A stretch of DNA of 64,000 bases, taken from NCBI GenBank assembly GCA_963170155.1, contig CAUJGP010000036.1, positions 27,759 to 91,758 on the forward strand. The letters are read 5' to 3'. The stretch is from Bdellovibrionota bacterium (lineage in GTDB: Bacteria > Bdellovibrionota > Bdellovibrionia > Bdellovibrionales > Bdellovibrionaceae). Below the pieces are notes generated by a model. That model was given only the letters and a program-made list of their open reading frames with translations. It searched no databases and was not told the origin of the DNA. This document shows, piece after piece, positions 7,912 to 15,001 of this stretch (the stretch's first letter is position 1; the number at the start of each line of letters is the position of its first letter). Both the position numbers and the translations under genes were made by a program.

Positions 7912-8784
7912 ATGAACAACAACGAATCAAGAACTTTATGGATTAGTTTACTGGCGGGAATCTTCGCTGCCATGCTTTTTTATGGTTATTCCCAAGATAA
8001 ACAAAAAGAGATAAATGAAAAATTTGGTGCAATGAAACGAGTGGTGGTGGCGGCACGAGATATCGCTGAAATGGAAACTATCGATGATACGATGTTGGAT
8101 ACCCGTTCTGTGCCAGGGGAATATGTAGGACCTTCATTTGCAACGGACTTTGATATGGTTGTTGGTCAAGTGGCTGCGGCTCCTATTAAAAAAGGAGAGC
8201 AAATTTTAACTACAAAATTATTAACGCCAGGGCCAGACACAGGAATTGCTCTTCAGGTTGCACCAGGGAGACGAGCGGTAACAATTCCCGTGGATGATGT
8301 GCGAGGTGTGGCAAAACTCATTCGCCCCGGTGATCGAATTGATCTCGTTGCTGCGTTAGATGTGGGAAAAGGGCCCAATACACGCCGCGAGGTGAGTTAT
8401 TTAATGCAAGATATTCCCGTGCTCGCTACAGGCATCAATGTTGTTAATAACATTCCAAGGACTTTTGAAATAGACCCCAGTGGAAAAAGTGTTATTCAAA
8501 GCAATCTGAGTGGTGACACGAAGTTCACGACAGTGACCTTAGAGGTGGATCCAAAACAAGCCCAGGATCTTGTTTATTTAACATCCACTCAACCAGGAAA
8601 CTTATTTATGGTTTTACGAAATCCTAATGATAGAGCACAAGTTCGTTATCCATCTTCAAATATGGAGACCGTATCTGGGCTTCCTGGGCTGATATCCAAT
8701 ACAGCACCTGCAGCGAATAATCCACTGATGAATTTAGAGAGCCCTGTGAGATACCAGAATGGAAGAGCTGTGCCATCTCAGTAA
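7912..8784 (+). CDS. cpaB: Flp pilus assembly protein CpaB/RcpC (SAF domain)
   Basis: A 290-residue periplasmic protein with one N-terminal membrane segment (about residues 9-24). The SAF-type domain starts at VVVAARDIAEMETIDDTMLDTRSVP (about 43-67) and continues through VGQVAAAPIKKGEQIL. A second conserved block, PGRRAVTIPVDDVRGVAKLIRPGDRIDLV (about 121-150), is diagnostic of CpaB/RcpC. These proteins are thought to link the outer-membrane secretin to the wall or inner-membrane machinery. It directly precedes the secretin gene, the usual Tad order. The ATG at 7912 follows GAAGGGG. Confidence 0.93.
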   Translation: MNNNESRTLWISLLAGIFAAMLFYGYSQDKQKEINEKFGAMKRVVVAARDIAEMETIDDTMLDTRSVPGEYVGPSFATDFDMVVGQVAAAPIKKGEQILTTKLLTPGPDTGIALQVAPGRRAVTIPVDDVRGVAKLIRPGDRIDLVAALDVGKGPNTRREVSYLMQDIPVLATGINVVNNIPRTFEIDPSGKSVIQSNLSGDTKFTTVTLEVDPKQAQDLVYLTSTQPGNLFMVLRNPNDRAQVRYPSSNMETVSGLPGLISNTAPAANNPLMNLESPVRYQNGRAVPSQ

Positions 8785-8853
8785 ATTTGTTTAATTTGAT
8801 GGGTTTCAGTAAGTAGGACCAATTCGGTAATTTGGCAAATAAGGGAGGTTACA

Positions 8854-10458
8854 ATGATCAAAAGAGTGAGAAGTATAAGTCATCTCTGTATTTCGGTGAT
8901 GATCGCTCTTATTTGCGTTTACGGAAATGCTCAAATGCAAAAAGTTCCAACGACGATCGATAAACTTCCAGAGCTCCAAGACCCGCCTAAAAGCGCAGTC
9001 GATGCCCTGAAGAGCGACGACATTGAAGAGCATGATTCTGAGAATGAAGATCGTATTAGACACTATCTTTCGCTGACAGTGGGAGTGGAGCACTCCGAAA
9101 CTTTAAAAAAATTACCAGAAGGATTCAAAATACTGGGTGATTTTGACAAAATTGCCACGCAAATTTATGATACCACAAACGGAAAACTTAGAATCACTCC
9201 TACAACGGTGGGTGTGGGGACTTTAACAATCCATGATAAAAATGGGCGATTGCTTTATGAATATCGTCTCGATATCAAGAAAAGTTCCTTAGATAAGGTG
9301 GCCAGAGAAATTAAATCTCTTTTAGGTGATATTGAAGGCGTTCAAATAAAAATTATAAATAATAAAGTTGTTGTAGATGGGCAGATTTTGTTGCCTCGTG
9401 ATATGAGCCGTATCGGCAATGTGGTGATGCAGTTTGGAGATCAAGCGGTCTCATTAGTCTCGCTCAGTCCTCTTGCTCAAAAGAAAATCGCGGAAATCAT
9501 TGAAAGGGAAATTAATAATCCAGAAGTCAGCGTCAGAGCTATCAATGATAAATTTATTTTAGAAGGAATTGTGGATAGCGAAGACGAAAGAGAACGAGCT
9601 AAAAAAATCGCACACACGTATTTACCAGAGATTGTGATTGATAAAGCCGAAGAAAATTTCATTAAAAGACGAAGGATTCCTGATCCCGTAGTAGATATGC
9701 TGCAAGTGAGACCACCTCCTGCACGAGGTCCTGAAAAGTTGATTCAATTAGTGATTCATTATGTGGAACTTAATAAAGATTACAACCGGATGTTTCGGTT
9801 TCAATGGATGCCTGATTTGAAAGATGGTTCTCAAATGTCTTTTGGCGGAGATTCTTCACGAGGTCCAAGTTCTGCGGGTGTGTTCAGTCAAATCACAGGT
9901 ATTATCTCTAATCTTTTTCCAAAGCTCAATTGGTTGAAGGGTCATAATTTTGCGAGAATTTTAGAAAGCTCTACTCTGATCGTTGAAAATAACCAAAAAG
10001 GCGAGATGAAATCAGTTTCAAACGTTCCTTACCCTGTGGTCAATGCAAATGGGCAAGCGGGAACACAATTCCAGCCCGTGGGAATTAACACAGCGATCAC
10101 TCCTTCGATTATCTCATCAAACTCAGATAGCATTCGCCTTGATTTGGGTTTTGCCATTAGTCAATTGATTGGGATCACAGATTCTGGGCCAATGACGACA
10201 GAAAATAATATGCATACTATTATTACTGTCAGGAGCGGACAAAGCGCTGCCGTTGGTGGTTTAATCCGAAATAGTAATTATACGGACTATAACCGACTTC
10301 CTCCCGATGTGAGTAAAAATCCAATCATTTCTTTGTATGCCTCTAAGGGCTTTCAAAGAAAACAAACTCAGTTTGTGGTTTTTGTCACTCCTATTATCAA
10401 AAGTAGCGCTAGTTCTGGTGTGGAGAAGATAAAGAAAAAATTTCACCTTCGTGATTAA
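8854..10458 (+). CDS. cpaC: Tad outer-membrane secretin CpaC/RcpA
   Basis: A 534-residue protein with a signal peptide (cleavage after residues GNAQ) and a Tad-secretin layout: an N-terminal pilus-assembly domain (about 65-145), a BON-like region (about 210-260, FILEGIVDSEDERERAKKIA) and the secretin core (about 290-520) with VPYPVVNANGQ, IRLDLGFAISQLIG and VRSGQSAAVGGLIRN. It forms the outer-membrane channel for the Flp pilus. GGGAGG precedes the ATG. It is the last gene of the cluster here; no CpaE, CpaF/TadA, TadB or TadC follows. Confidence 0.94.
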   Translation: MIKRVRSISHLCISVMIALICVYGNAQMQKVPTTIDKLPELQDPPKSAVDALKSDDIEEHDSENEDRIRHYLSLTVGVEHSETLKKLPEGFKILGDFDKIATQIYDTTNGKLRITPTTVGVGTLTIHDKNGRLLYEYRLDIKKSSLDKVAREIKSLLGDIEGVQIKIINNKVVVDGQILLPRDMSRIGNVVMQFGDQAVSLVSLSPLAQKKIAEIIEREINNPEVSVRAINDKFILEGIVDSEDERERAKKIAHTYLPEIVIDKAEENFIKRRRIPDPVVDMLQVRPPPARGPEKLIQLVIHYVELNKDYNRMFRFQWMPDLKDGSQMSFGGDSSRGPSSAGVFSQITGIISNLFPKLNWLKGHNFARILESSTLIVENNQKGEMKSVSNVPYPVVNANGQAGTQFQPVGINTAITPSIISSNSDSIRLDLGFAISQLIGITDSGPMTTENNMHTIITVRSGQSAAVGGLIRNSNYTDYNRLPPDVSKNPIISLYASKGFQRKQTQFVVFVTPIIKSSASSGVEKIKKKFHLRD

Positions 10459-10509
10459 AATAATGAAGTCTTAATTATTACAGGCATGGGTTTTTTAGCG
10501 TTTATTTTC

Positions 10510-10561
10510 TGTTGCTTCAGATCAAACTTGTAATATTTTTAGCAACAAGTTTGATCTGAAG
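10510..10561. terminator. Long inverted repeat between convergent cpaC and DUF2024 genes, with a competing stem
   Basis: A perfect 17-base inverted repeat, CTTCAGATCAAACTTGT (10515-10531) and ACAAGTTTGATCTGAAG (10545-10561), has a 13-base loop. A second stem, TGTTGCT (10510-10516) with AGCAACA (10541-10547), uses bases of both arms, so only one can form at a time. There is no T run after the stem on either strand. It lies between genes that converge (ends at 10458 and 10607) and probably ends transcription from both sides. Confidence 0.55.
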
Positions 10562-10606
10562 TTTGTGTAGAGGAATAAAAATCTGTAGAAAAATCAAAAG
10601 ATCTTT

Positions 10607-10879
10607 CTATGCCATTGGATTAGGGCAACCTTCCATTTGTATAATAGAATAGCCTTTTTGTTTAATTTCAGCTTCTGTAGAATTATCACTTAGTGCGCTA
10701 TGACAAAAATTACACATATTTTGTTGCAGCGATATATTATTACTACCGATGCTCTTAATGAATTCCAAAGCATATTGGTATGCTTGCTCCTTTGATGTTT
10801 TGCTTTCTACTAAAACATCAAAATGGATTTTTTTACCTTCTGTATCTTGAGCATAAGTGTCATAGACATCAATTTTCAT
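10607..10879 (-). CDS. DUF2024 family protein
   Basis: A 90-residue protein starting MKIDVYDTYAQDTEGKKIHFDVLV, the typical DUF2024 N-terminus. The C-terminal half carries the family's CNFCHS (C-x2-C-H, about residues 57-62) and IIQMEGCPNP near the end. The three Cys and one His look like a possible metal or redox site, but no function is established for the family. AGGTTT just before the ATG is a modest ribosome binding site. A new 33-codon gene lies 54 bases upstream on the same strand, under a perfect palindrome, so the two probably form one regulated operon. Confidence 0.85.
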   Translation of the reverse strand: MKIDVYDTYAQDTEGKKIHFDVLVESKTSKEQAYQYALEFIKSIGSNNISLQQNMCNFCHSALSDNSTEAEIKQKGYSIIQMEGCPNPMA

Positions 10880-10933
10880 ATTAAACCTCCAAAAAATTGA
10901 AATGATTTCTTTGTTTTACTATTTGGTACTTAA

Positions 10934-11035
10934 TTAAAATAAGGGTTCTTTCACACAAGGATCCACTAAACTCACAGGTGATTTTTGAAGATCCTTTGAA
11001 CTGTAAGTACAGTCAGGGATTTGATGGGCTAACAT
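10934..11035 (-). CDS. Small Cys-containing protein upstream of DUF2024
   Basis: An open frame of 33 codons plus stop, MLAHQIPDCTYSS... ending VDPCVKEPLF, with an ideal ribosome binding site AAAGGAGGA five bases before the ATG. It has two Cys, no signal peptide and no membrane segment. It lies 54 bases upstream of the DUF2024 gene on the same strand and 24 bases downstream of the palindrome at 11059-11087. I recognise no family. The ribosome binding site and the operon position support a real gene or a translated leader. Confidence 0.6.
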   Translation of the reverse strand: MLAHQIPDCTYSSKDLQKSPVSLVDPCVKEPLF

Positions 11036-11058
11036 TATGTCCTCCTTTTGTTGCGTTG

Positions 11059-11087
11059 TTAATTAGTTTAGAATCTAAACTAATTAA
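11059..11087. promoter_or_regulatory. Perfect 29-base palindrome, probable operator of the DUF2024 operon
   Basis: Arms of 14 bases, TTAATTAGTTTAGA and TCTAAACTAATTAA, flank a single central A. It lies between a possible minus-strand promoter (TTGATA near 11118, then GATGAT) and the first start codon at 11035, a repressor-type position. Its core GTTTAG-N3-CTAAAC recurs in the palindrome at 48497-48521 beside a MarR gene. There is no T run and it is centred too near the start codon for a terminator, so a protein-binding site is the better reading. Confidence 0.65.
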
Positions 11088-11224
11088 ATCATCTATGATG
11101 AATTAAAATTTATCAACATAAAATAAGTTTTTGTTTCAAACGGGATCATTAAGCAGGAATTTAGTCTAGCATAGGTGGTCTCAGTTTGAGATATTGCTTT
11201 AAATTTAAAGTTGAATAGTTTTAT

Positions 11225-12115
11225 TTAGATTGGATAGCAGGAAGCGATGACTCGCTGTCTTGTCCATGGAAGGCCACCGTTGCAGCGTGGTTGATTGATG
11301 GTGAGAGTGCATTTTTGATTAGGATAATCAGAAACAAGCCAAAATCCTTCATCTGTGTGATCCATATCGCCAGGACCGCCTGAGCACGATATTAAAGCTG
11401 TTCCTGCAGGGCAGAAAGAATCCAGAATATGAGTGGCATTATCATCCCAGCAAGCCGTTACTTCGTGAGAAACGACTGAGTCTAAAAGAGCTTTTAATTG
11501 ACCGCTTAAGTCACTCGATGACCCACATCCTAATACTACTTTTGCATTTATGGGGCTTGCTGGGTCAGTATTTATTAAAATTCGAACTTTAATGGGTTGT
11601 AATGCCATGACTAATTTTGAGGGATCAAAGGTCACTTGAATTTCACCGAGCCAAGTATCGGCTCCTCCGGCATTGATAATATTCACAAGGCTTAATCCAT
11701 TTATAACTAATGAAGGAGTGAGAGGTGATGCTAAATCCCCCACTGAAAGTGCTGCTTGGCCAGGCTTCCATAAGAGAGCCCCAGAAGGAAGTCCTCCTCC
11801 TGATGCCGGTAGGCTTGAGGCATTGAAACTAAATGGAATGGGACTTGTTAGTGTGCTGCTGCAAGATTGAGAGTTATTGATCACTTGATTGACGAAATTC
11901 AGAACCTCTGTACGAGCGAGTTGTTCATTTAATCTGCGTTGTTGTTTAGAAAAATTAGCCATCATACCCGCTACAGCTAAACCAACAACGGTTATAATAC
12001 CCGTGATCACCAGGATTTCTACAAGAGAAAACCCTTTATTATGCCCGTTTAGTAAAAAGATACGTCCTTTTTTGCTTTGAATAGGCAGATCAGTAGGGTC
12101 TTGTGGTTGGTTCAT
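11225..12115 (-). CDS. Type IV pilin-like protein (prepilin N-terminal methylation motif)
   Basis: A 296-residue protein with a long 27-residue leader and the type IVa site NKG|FSLVEILVITGIITVVGLAVAG: Phe after Gly and Glu at mature position 5. This is a PilD substrate, not a Tad pilin. The mature part is about 270 residues, long for a major pilin, with paired Cys (QSCSS, VLGCGSS, TACWDD, DSFCPAG, LISCSG and later) suggesting disulphides. The frame stands alone; the PilD-type peptidase is encoded at 34.4 kb. A minor pilin or pseudopilin role is inferred. The neighbour on its upstream side is a 330-base gap. Confidence 0.82.
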   Translation of the reverse strand: MNQPQDPTDLPIQSKKGRIFLLNGHNKGFSLVEILVITGIITVVGLAVAGMMANFSKQQRRLNEQLARTEVLNFVNQVINNSQSCSSTLTSPIPFSFNASSLPASGGGLPSGALLWKPGQAALSVGDLASPLTPSLVINGLSLVNIINAGGADTWLGEIQVTFDPSKLVMALQPIKVRILINTDPASPINAKVVLGCGSSSDLSGQLKALLDSVVSHEVTACWDDNATHILDSFCPAGTALISCSGGPGDMDHTDEGFWLVSDYPNQKCTLTINQPRCNGGLPWTRQRVIASCYPI

Positions 12116-12453
12116 AGACTAGTTATCGTCATTTTGTGTATAAATCTTTAATGAGATTATCAAGTTTTCTTAATAGCCTTATAAGTAATTGAAATCCCTT
12201 AATTCCACTGGAATAAATAAAAAATATTTTCTCACATTAATACATCGAAAATTTTTATCAAATTCTCTGGACTCCACCATCATCAAAATTAAAGAGATAT
12301 AAACTTAGAGATTAAATTAATCATGATAGCTTTGAGCAATCTTATCGTTTCGGCAAGAACTGCACCACCTGTTAAAGCTTTGACTTTGAAATGCTCGGAT
12401 CAGAAAGATGAGGGCATTATTTTGGCTACAGTATTCAACTGAAGCTTTTGAGG
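12116..12453. other. Intergenic region with a doubtful 39-codon frame
   Basis: This AT-rich gap separates the minus-strand pseudopilin gene from a plus-strand secreted-protein gene. It contains an open frame ATG 12323 to TGA 12442 (MIALSNLIVSARTAPPVKAL...) ending five bases before the next frame, without a convincing ribosome binding site. It could be a leader or a gene remnant. No terminator for the pseudopilin transcript would be expected on this side. I see no repeat. Confidence 0.3.
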
Positions 12454-12738
12454 GTGAAGTCGAAAGCCTTCTCTTATGTGAAAAGATTTTTGAATACTAA
12501 CTTAATTTGGATAATTTCTTATGTTCTCGGAACACTTTTTTGCACTGAAGCTCGAGCCTATAACCGAAATCAGCAACTTTACAATGAAGGACTACAAACA
12601 GATTATTTTGCCAAGGGCACTTCAATGGCTCAATTTATTGATGATAATTATATTGGAAAATTTGGTGTGACCTATGGCTCCACCGCTAACAGTATGTCAA
12701 GCTGGTGTCTTAACCAAGGCTCAATGAGCCACATCTAA
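12448..12738 (+). CDS. Small secreted protein of unknown function
   Basis: A 96-residue frame from TTG 12448; GTG at 12454 or 12478 are other possible starts and none has a clear ribosome binding site. The N-terminus is a good signal peptide: basic KRF, hydrophobic NLIWIISYVLGTLF, then EARA| before YNRNQQ. The mature part is about 58 residues with one Cys (SSWCLNQG) and no known domain. It may be complete or the front of a broken gene. Its size and place near a Flp/Tad cluster recall the small secreted host-interaction protein beside the flp genes of Bdellovibrio, but I cannot align them, so this is only a suggestion. Confidence 0.45.
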   Translation: MRVKSKAFSYVKRFLNTNLIWIISYVLGTLFCTEARAYNRNQQLYNEGLQTDYFAKGTSMAQFIDDNYIGKFGVTYGSTANSMSSWCLNQGSMSHI

Positions 12739-12778
12739 CGTCAACTTGTCTGGTAATGCAAAATTTATCCTGAAACAA

Positions 12779-12804
12779 AAAACCCGCTTTTTACAGCGGG
12801 TTTT
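12779..12804 (-). terminator. Terminator of the tRNA-Leu gene
   Basis: Arms AAAACCCGCT (12779-12788) and AGCGGGTTTT (12795-12804) form a 10-base-pair stem with a 6-base loop. On the minus strand the stem runs into TTTTTTGTTTC, a proper termination tract, 16 bases past the tRNA 3' end. The plus strand lacks such a tract. Confidence 0.85.
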
Positions 12805-12819
12805 AAAATCAAAAATAAA

Positions 12820-13163
12820 TGGTGGCTCCGGGGAGAATCGAACTCCCACGCCCTTGCGGGCACTGGATTTTCTTACCACTCTGATTTTCATCAGCTCCGT
12901 TATCAGAGTTTGTGGTCTGGACTATGCCTTGACCGTGGAGCCTTACAGCTCGTTAGGTCCCGCTCGTCTAGTCTCTACACCTTCCGAAGAGATTTCTCTC
13001 TAAGGCTTGGCTCGGCATTAGCAATCTCATTAAAGAGATAAAGCCTTCACCGAATTTGGGCGGTTCTACTCCGAGGGTTTCCCCAAGGGCACTCAATTTA
13101 TGCTGATTTTTTATGAGATCAGCGGTCTGAGTCCAGCGCGTCTACCAATTCCACCACAGAGCC
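12820..13163 (-). tRNA. tRNA-Leu(CAA), interrupted by a group I intron
   Basis: Read on the minus strand, exon 1 (13163-13129, 35 bases) begins GGCTCTGTGGTGGAATTGGT and gives acceptor strand, D arm and anticodon stem CTGGA plus C-T-C. Exon 2 (12871-12820, 52 bases) begins AAAATCCAG and gives the 3' anticodon stem TCCAG, a long class II variable arm (TGCCCGCAAGGGCGT), T arm GGGAGTTCGATTCTCCC, acceptor CGGAGCC and encoded ACCA. Joining them makes an 87-base tRNA with a 7-base anticodon loop CT-CAA-AA, hence leucine, anticodon CAA. The acceptor stem pairs fully with one G-T wobble. A terminator follows. Confidence 0.93.
12872..13128 (-). ncRNA. Group I intron (IC3-like) in the tRNA-Leu anticodon loop
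   Basis: The 257-base insert splits the anticodon between C34 and A35. Read on the minus strand it contains conserved group I core blocks in order: AATTCGGTGAAGG (P-like), AATGCCGAGCCAAGCC (Q-like), GGAAGGTGTAGAGACTAGACG (R and P7) and AAGGCATAGTCC (S). It ends in G, as group I introns do. These blocks resemble those of cyanobacterial tRNA-Leu introns, pointing to subgroup IC3. It has no open frame for a homing endonuclease. The internal guide ATTGAG (GAG) can pair with exon bases CTC. A stem GCTGAT/ATCAGC lies in the P1 loop. Self-splicing is inferred. Confidence 0.9.
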
Positions 13164-13433
13164 GTTGGAATAACAAATAAACGATTCACAAAGAACTAAT
13201 GTACTTGGTGTCTAAGCTCAAGTGAAAAGTTAAAAACGATGCTTTCAAAAATAAGCCAAACCTGAAATATCTATATGGTATCAAAAAGTAGGAACAAAAA
13301 ATGGCTTTTTTAGCTCTTGCTTAGAATTTAAAAAGAAAAGTAATTTCATATATTTGTAATAATTATGTGGTGTCATTTGGGGTGGCACTAGAATTGCTGA
13401 GGGATACTGAGGTGATATAAAGAAGAGGTGAAT

Positions 13434-14543
13434 ATGAAAGCAATTTTATCGGTGTTACTGTTTATTGGAGCCCCTTTGTTTGTTGCGCAGGCACAGACCT
13501 CGGATGAATCCTTTGATTTAGATTTGGATCCTATTATTTCAGAGGAATTATCTGGTAGTAAAAGTGGCAGTTTGACTGAAAAATCGCCATCGATTAAATC
13601 CGATACCAAACAAAATAGATCTATATACATAGTGAATCAGGCCTCTTCTGGAGCTAAATCAGATGCAAAAAGCAAGACAGAACAAAGTGACACGGCGGTG
13701 TTAGGCTTTAGAGCTGATGAGTTAAAGAAGAATCGTCAAAGGGCCGAAATCGAAACAGAAATGAAAGCGGCTGAAAAAATTGAAGAGTCACGTTTAAGTG
13801 ACGAGCGTCGTCGTTCGGATGCCCTCTTTGGAGATCGTCAGTTATCACGGGAGTCAGAAGGTTTCTCACAACCACAACCAGTGGCTCCCATTATTGTTCA
13901 ACCAGCTCCGCCGCCACCGGCTCCTGTTGGGATTGGTCGAGATGAATTAAGAGAGGATTTGAAATCAATCTTAAGTGAAAAAGAGATAGAGAAAAAAGAA
14001 AAGAGTCAATCATCGTCTTATTTCATTGGTATGGTTGGACTGACTGAATTTCCAAAAGCTGACAATATCCAAGGTAGCGGTGTTTTTGGGATAGGTTTAG
14101 GAATGGAAGCAAAAGAGAGAATTCTAGTAGAAGGAATGTTTCAATATGCTTCTTATCAAAGTAATTATATTTGGTTAAAAGATATTGAAGAATACTCAGG
14201 CTCTTTAGCTATTAAAATGCAATTTAGTAAGGGTTCTATTAGACCTTTAGCTGGAGCGCTTGCTGTTTACAGCTACAGAACTTACACCGATACTTACCCT
14301 GATTTTCAATTTCAGTATGGAGGAGGCAATCGACAAGCACGAGTGAACGCTTTGGATATGGGGGTGCTTGGTGGAGCTCAGTTTGACATAGCCGATGATT
14401 TTTCCTTAGGAGCAGAGTTTCGTTATCTTTGGAACTTAACAAATAGATCTGATGGTTATTATCCTACTTATTTTCCTAATTCGGAGCCTCTCGATCGTTT
14501 AAGCCATTATGCATTTGTATTAACGGGACGATTTAATTTTTAA
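13434..14543 (+). CDS. Outer-membrane beta-barrel protein with coiled, Pro-rich linker
   Basis: A 369-residue protein with signal peptide MKAILSVLLFIGAPLFVAQAQ. Residues about 20-75 are acidic/Ser-rich, 95-150 are charged and probably coiled coil, about 150-170 is a Pro-rich run (APIIVQPAPPPPAPVG), and the last 180 residues are alternating strands ending LTGRFNF, a typical C-terminal Phe barrel. FIGMVGLTEFPKADN starts the barrel. The ATG at 13434 has AGAGG upstream. It stands alone, with a long stem-loop after it. Such layouts suggest a barrel with a periplasmic extension; the specific function is unknown. Confidence 0.75.
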   Translation: MKAILSVLLFIGAPLFVAQAQTSDESFDLDLDPIISEELSGSKSGSLTEKSPSIKSDTKQNRSIYIVNQASSGAKSDAKSKTEQSDTAVLGFRADELKKNRQRAEIETEMKAAEKIEESRLSDERRRSDALFGDRQLSRESEGFSQPQPVAPIIVQPAPPPPAPVGIGRDELREDLKSILSEKEIEKKEKSQSSSYFIGMVGLTEFPKADNIQGSGVFGIGLGMEAKERILVEGMFQYASYQSNYIWLKDIEEYSGSLAIKMQFSKGSIRPLAGALAVYSYRTYTDTYPDFQFQYGGGNRQARVNALDMGVLGGAQFDIADDFSLGAEFRYLWNLTNRSDGYYPTYFPNSEPLDRLSHYAFVLTGRFNF

Positions 14544-15001
14544 GTCAGAAATTTTGATATATTTCTTGTAGTTTCAGTCTGTGTCAGAGCCATGGGACTT
14601 TGATAAGTGATAAGTCATTAAGATTATGGTTTTGACACAGATTTTACTAAACCCTTCTTCTTTGTTTCTTTGTGCATCTTGTCGATAAGTAAAAAATTAT
14701 CCAAATTATTCGAGGCTAGAAAGTCCCCGCATTAGAATTTCTGGCCGTTGCTTCGCTGATTTGTCTCAACAAACACCTTTTCATTCGATTTCAGTTAAAA
14801 ATAACTTTTCATATAGCATCCTCTAAATCTAAAATTATTAAATAACATGGATTAATGAATGAGTTTTCATTTTCACTGCTGTAGGCTCTAAAGATACATA
14901 ATAGAAGTGAATCTCTCGATTTCAGTTCAGAAGACCATGATGTAAAAAGTCGGGGTGGTAGATATGAAATCACAAATAAATAAAGAGGAGAGGGTGAAAA
15001 T
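14544..15001. other. Intergenic region with terminator and a 13-codon leader
   Basis: After the stem-loop at 14578-14641 the gap holds no long open frame. Near its end, ATG 14964 to TGA 15005 encodes 13 residues (MKSQINKEERVKM) after GGGGTGG; its stop overlaps the GTG start of the next gene at 15002, which suggests translational coupling. The GAGGAGAGGG inside this mini-frame is the ribosome binding site of the next gene. Otherwise nothing is recognised. Confidence 0.35.
14578..14641 (+). terminator. Extended hairpin downstream of the outer-membrane protein gene
   Basis: TCTGTGTCA-GAG-CCAT (14578-14593) pairs with ATGG-TTT-TGACACAGA (14626-14641): 16 pairs if the two G-T wobbles are counted, with a 32-base loop. 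It starts 34 bases after the stop codon. The downstream sequence is T/C-rich but has no run directly after the stem, so a terminator or a 3' protective structure are both possible. Confidence 0.5.

Noticed and set aside
12746..13003. An 85-codon plus-strand open frame
   Set aside because: It lies across the terminator and the exon/intron of the minus-strand tRNA-Leu gene, and its translation is not protein-like.
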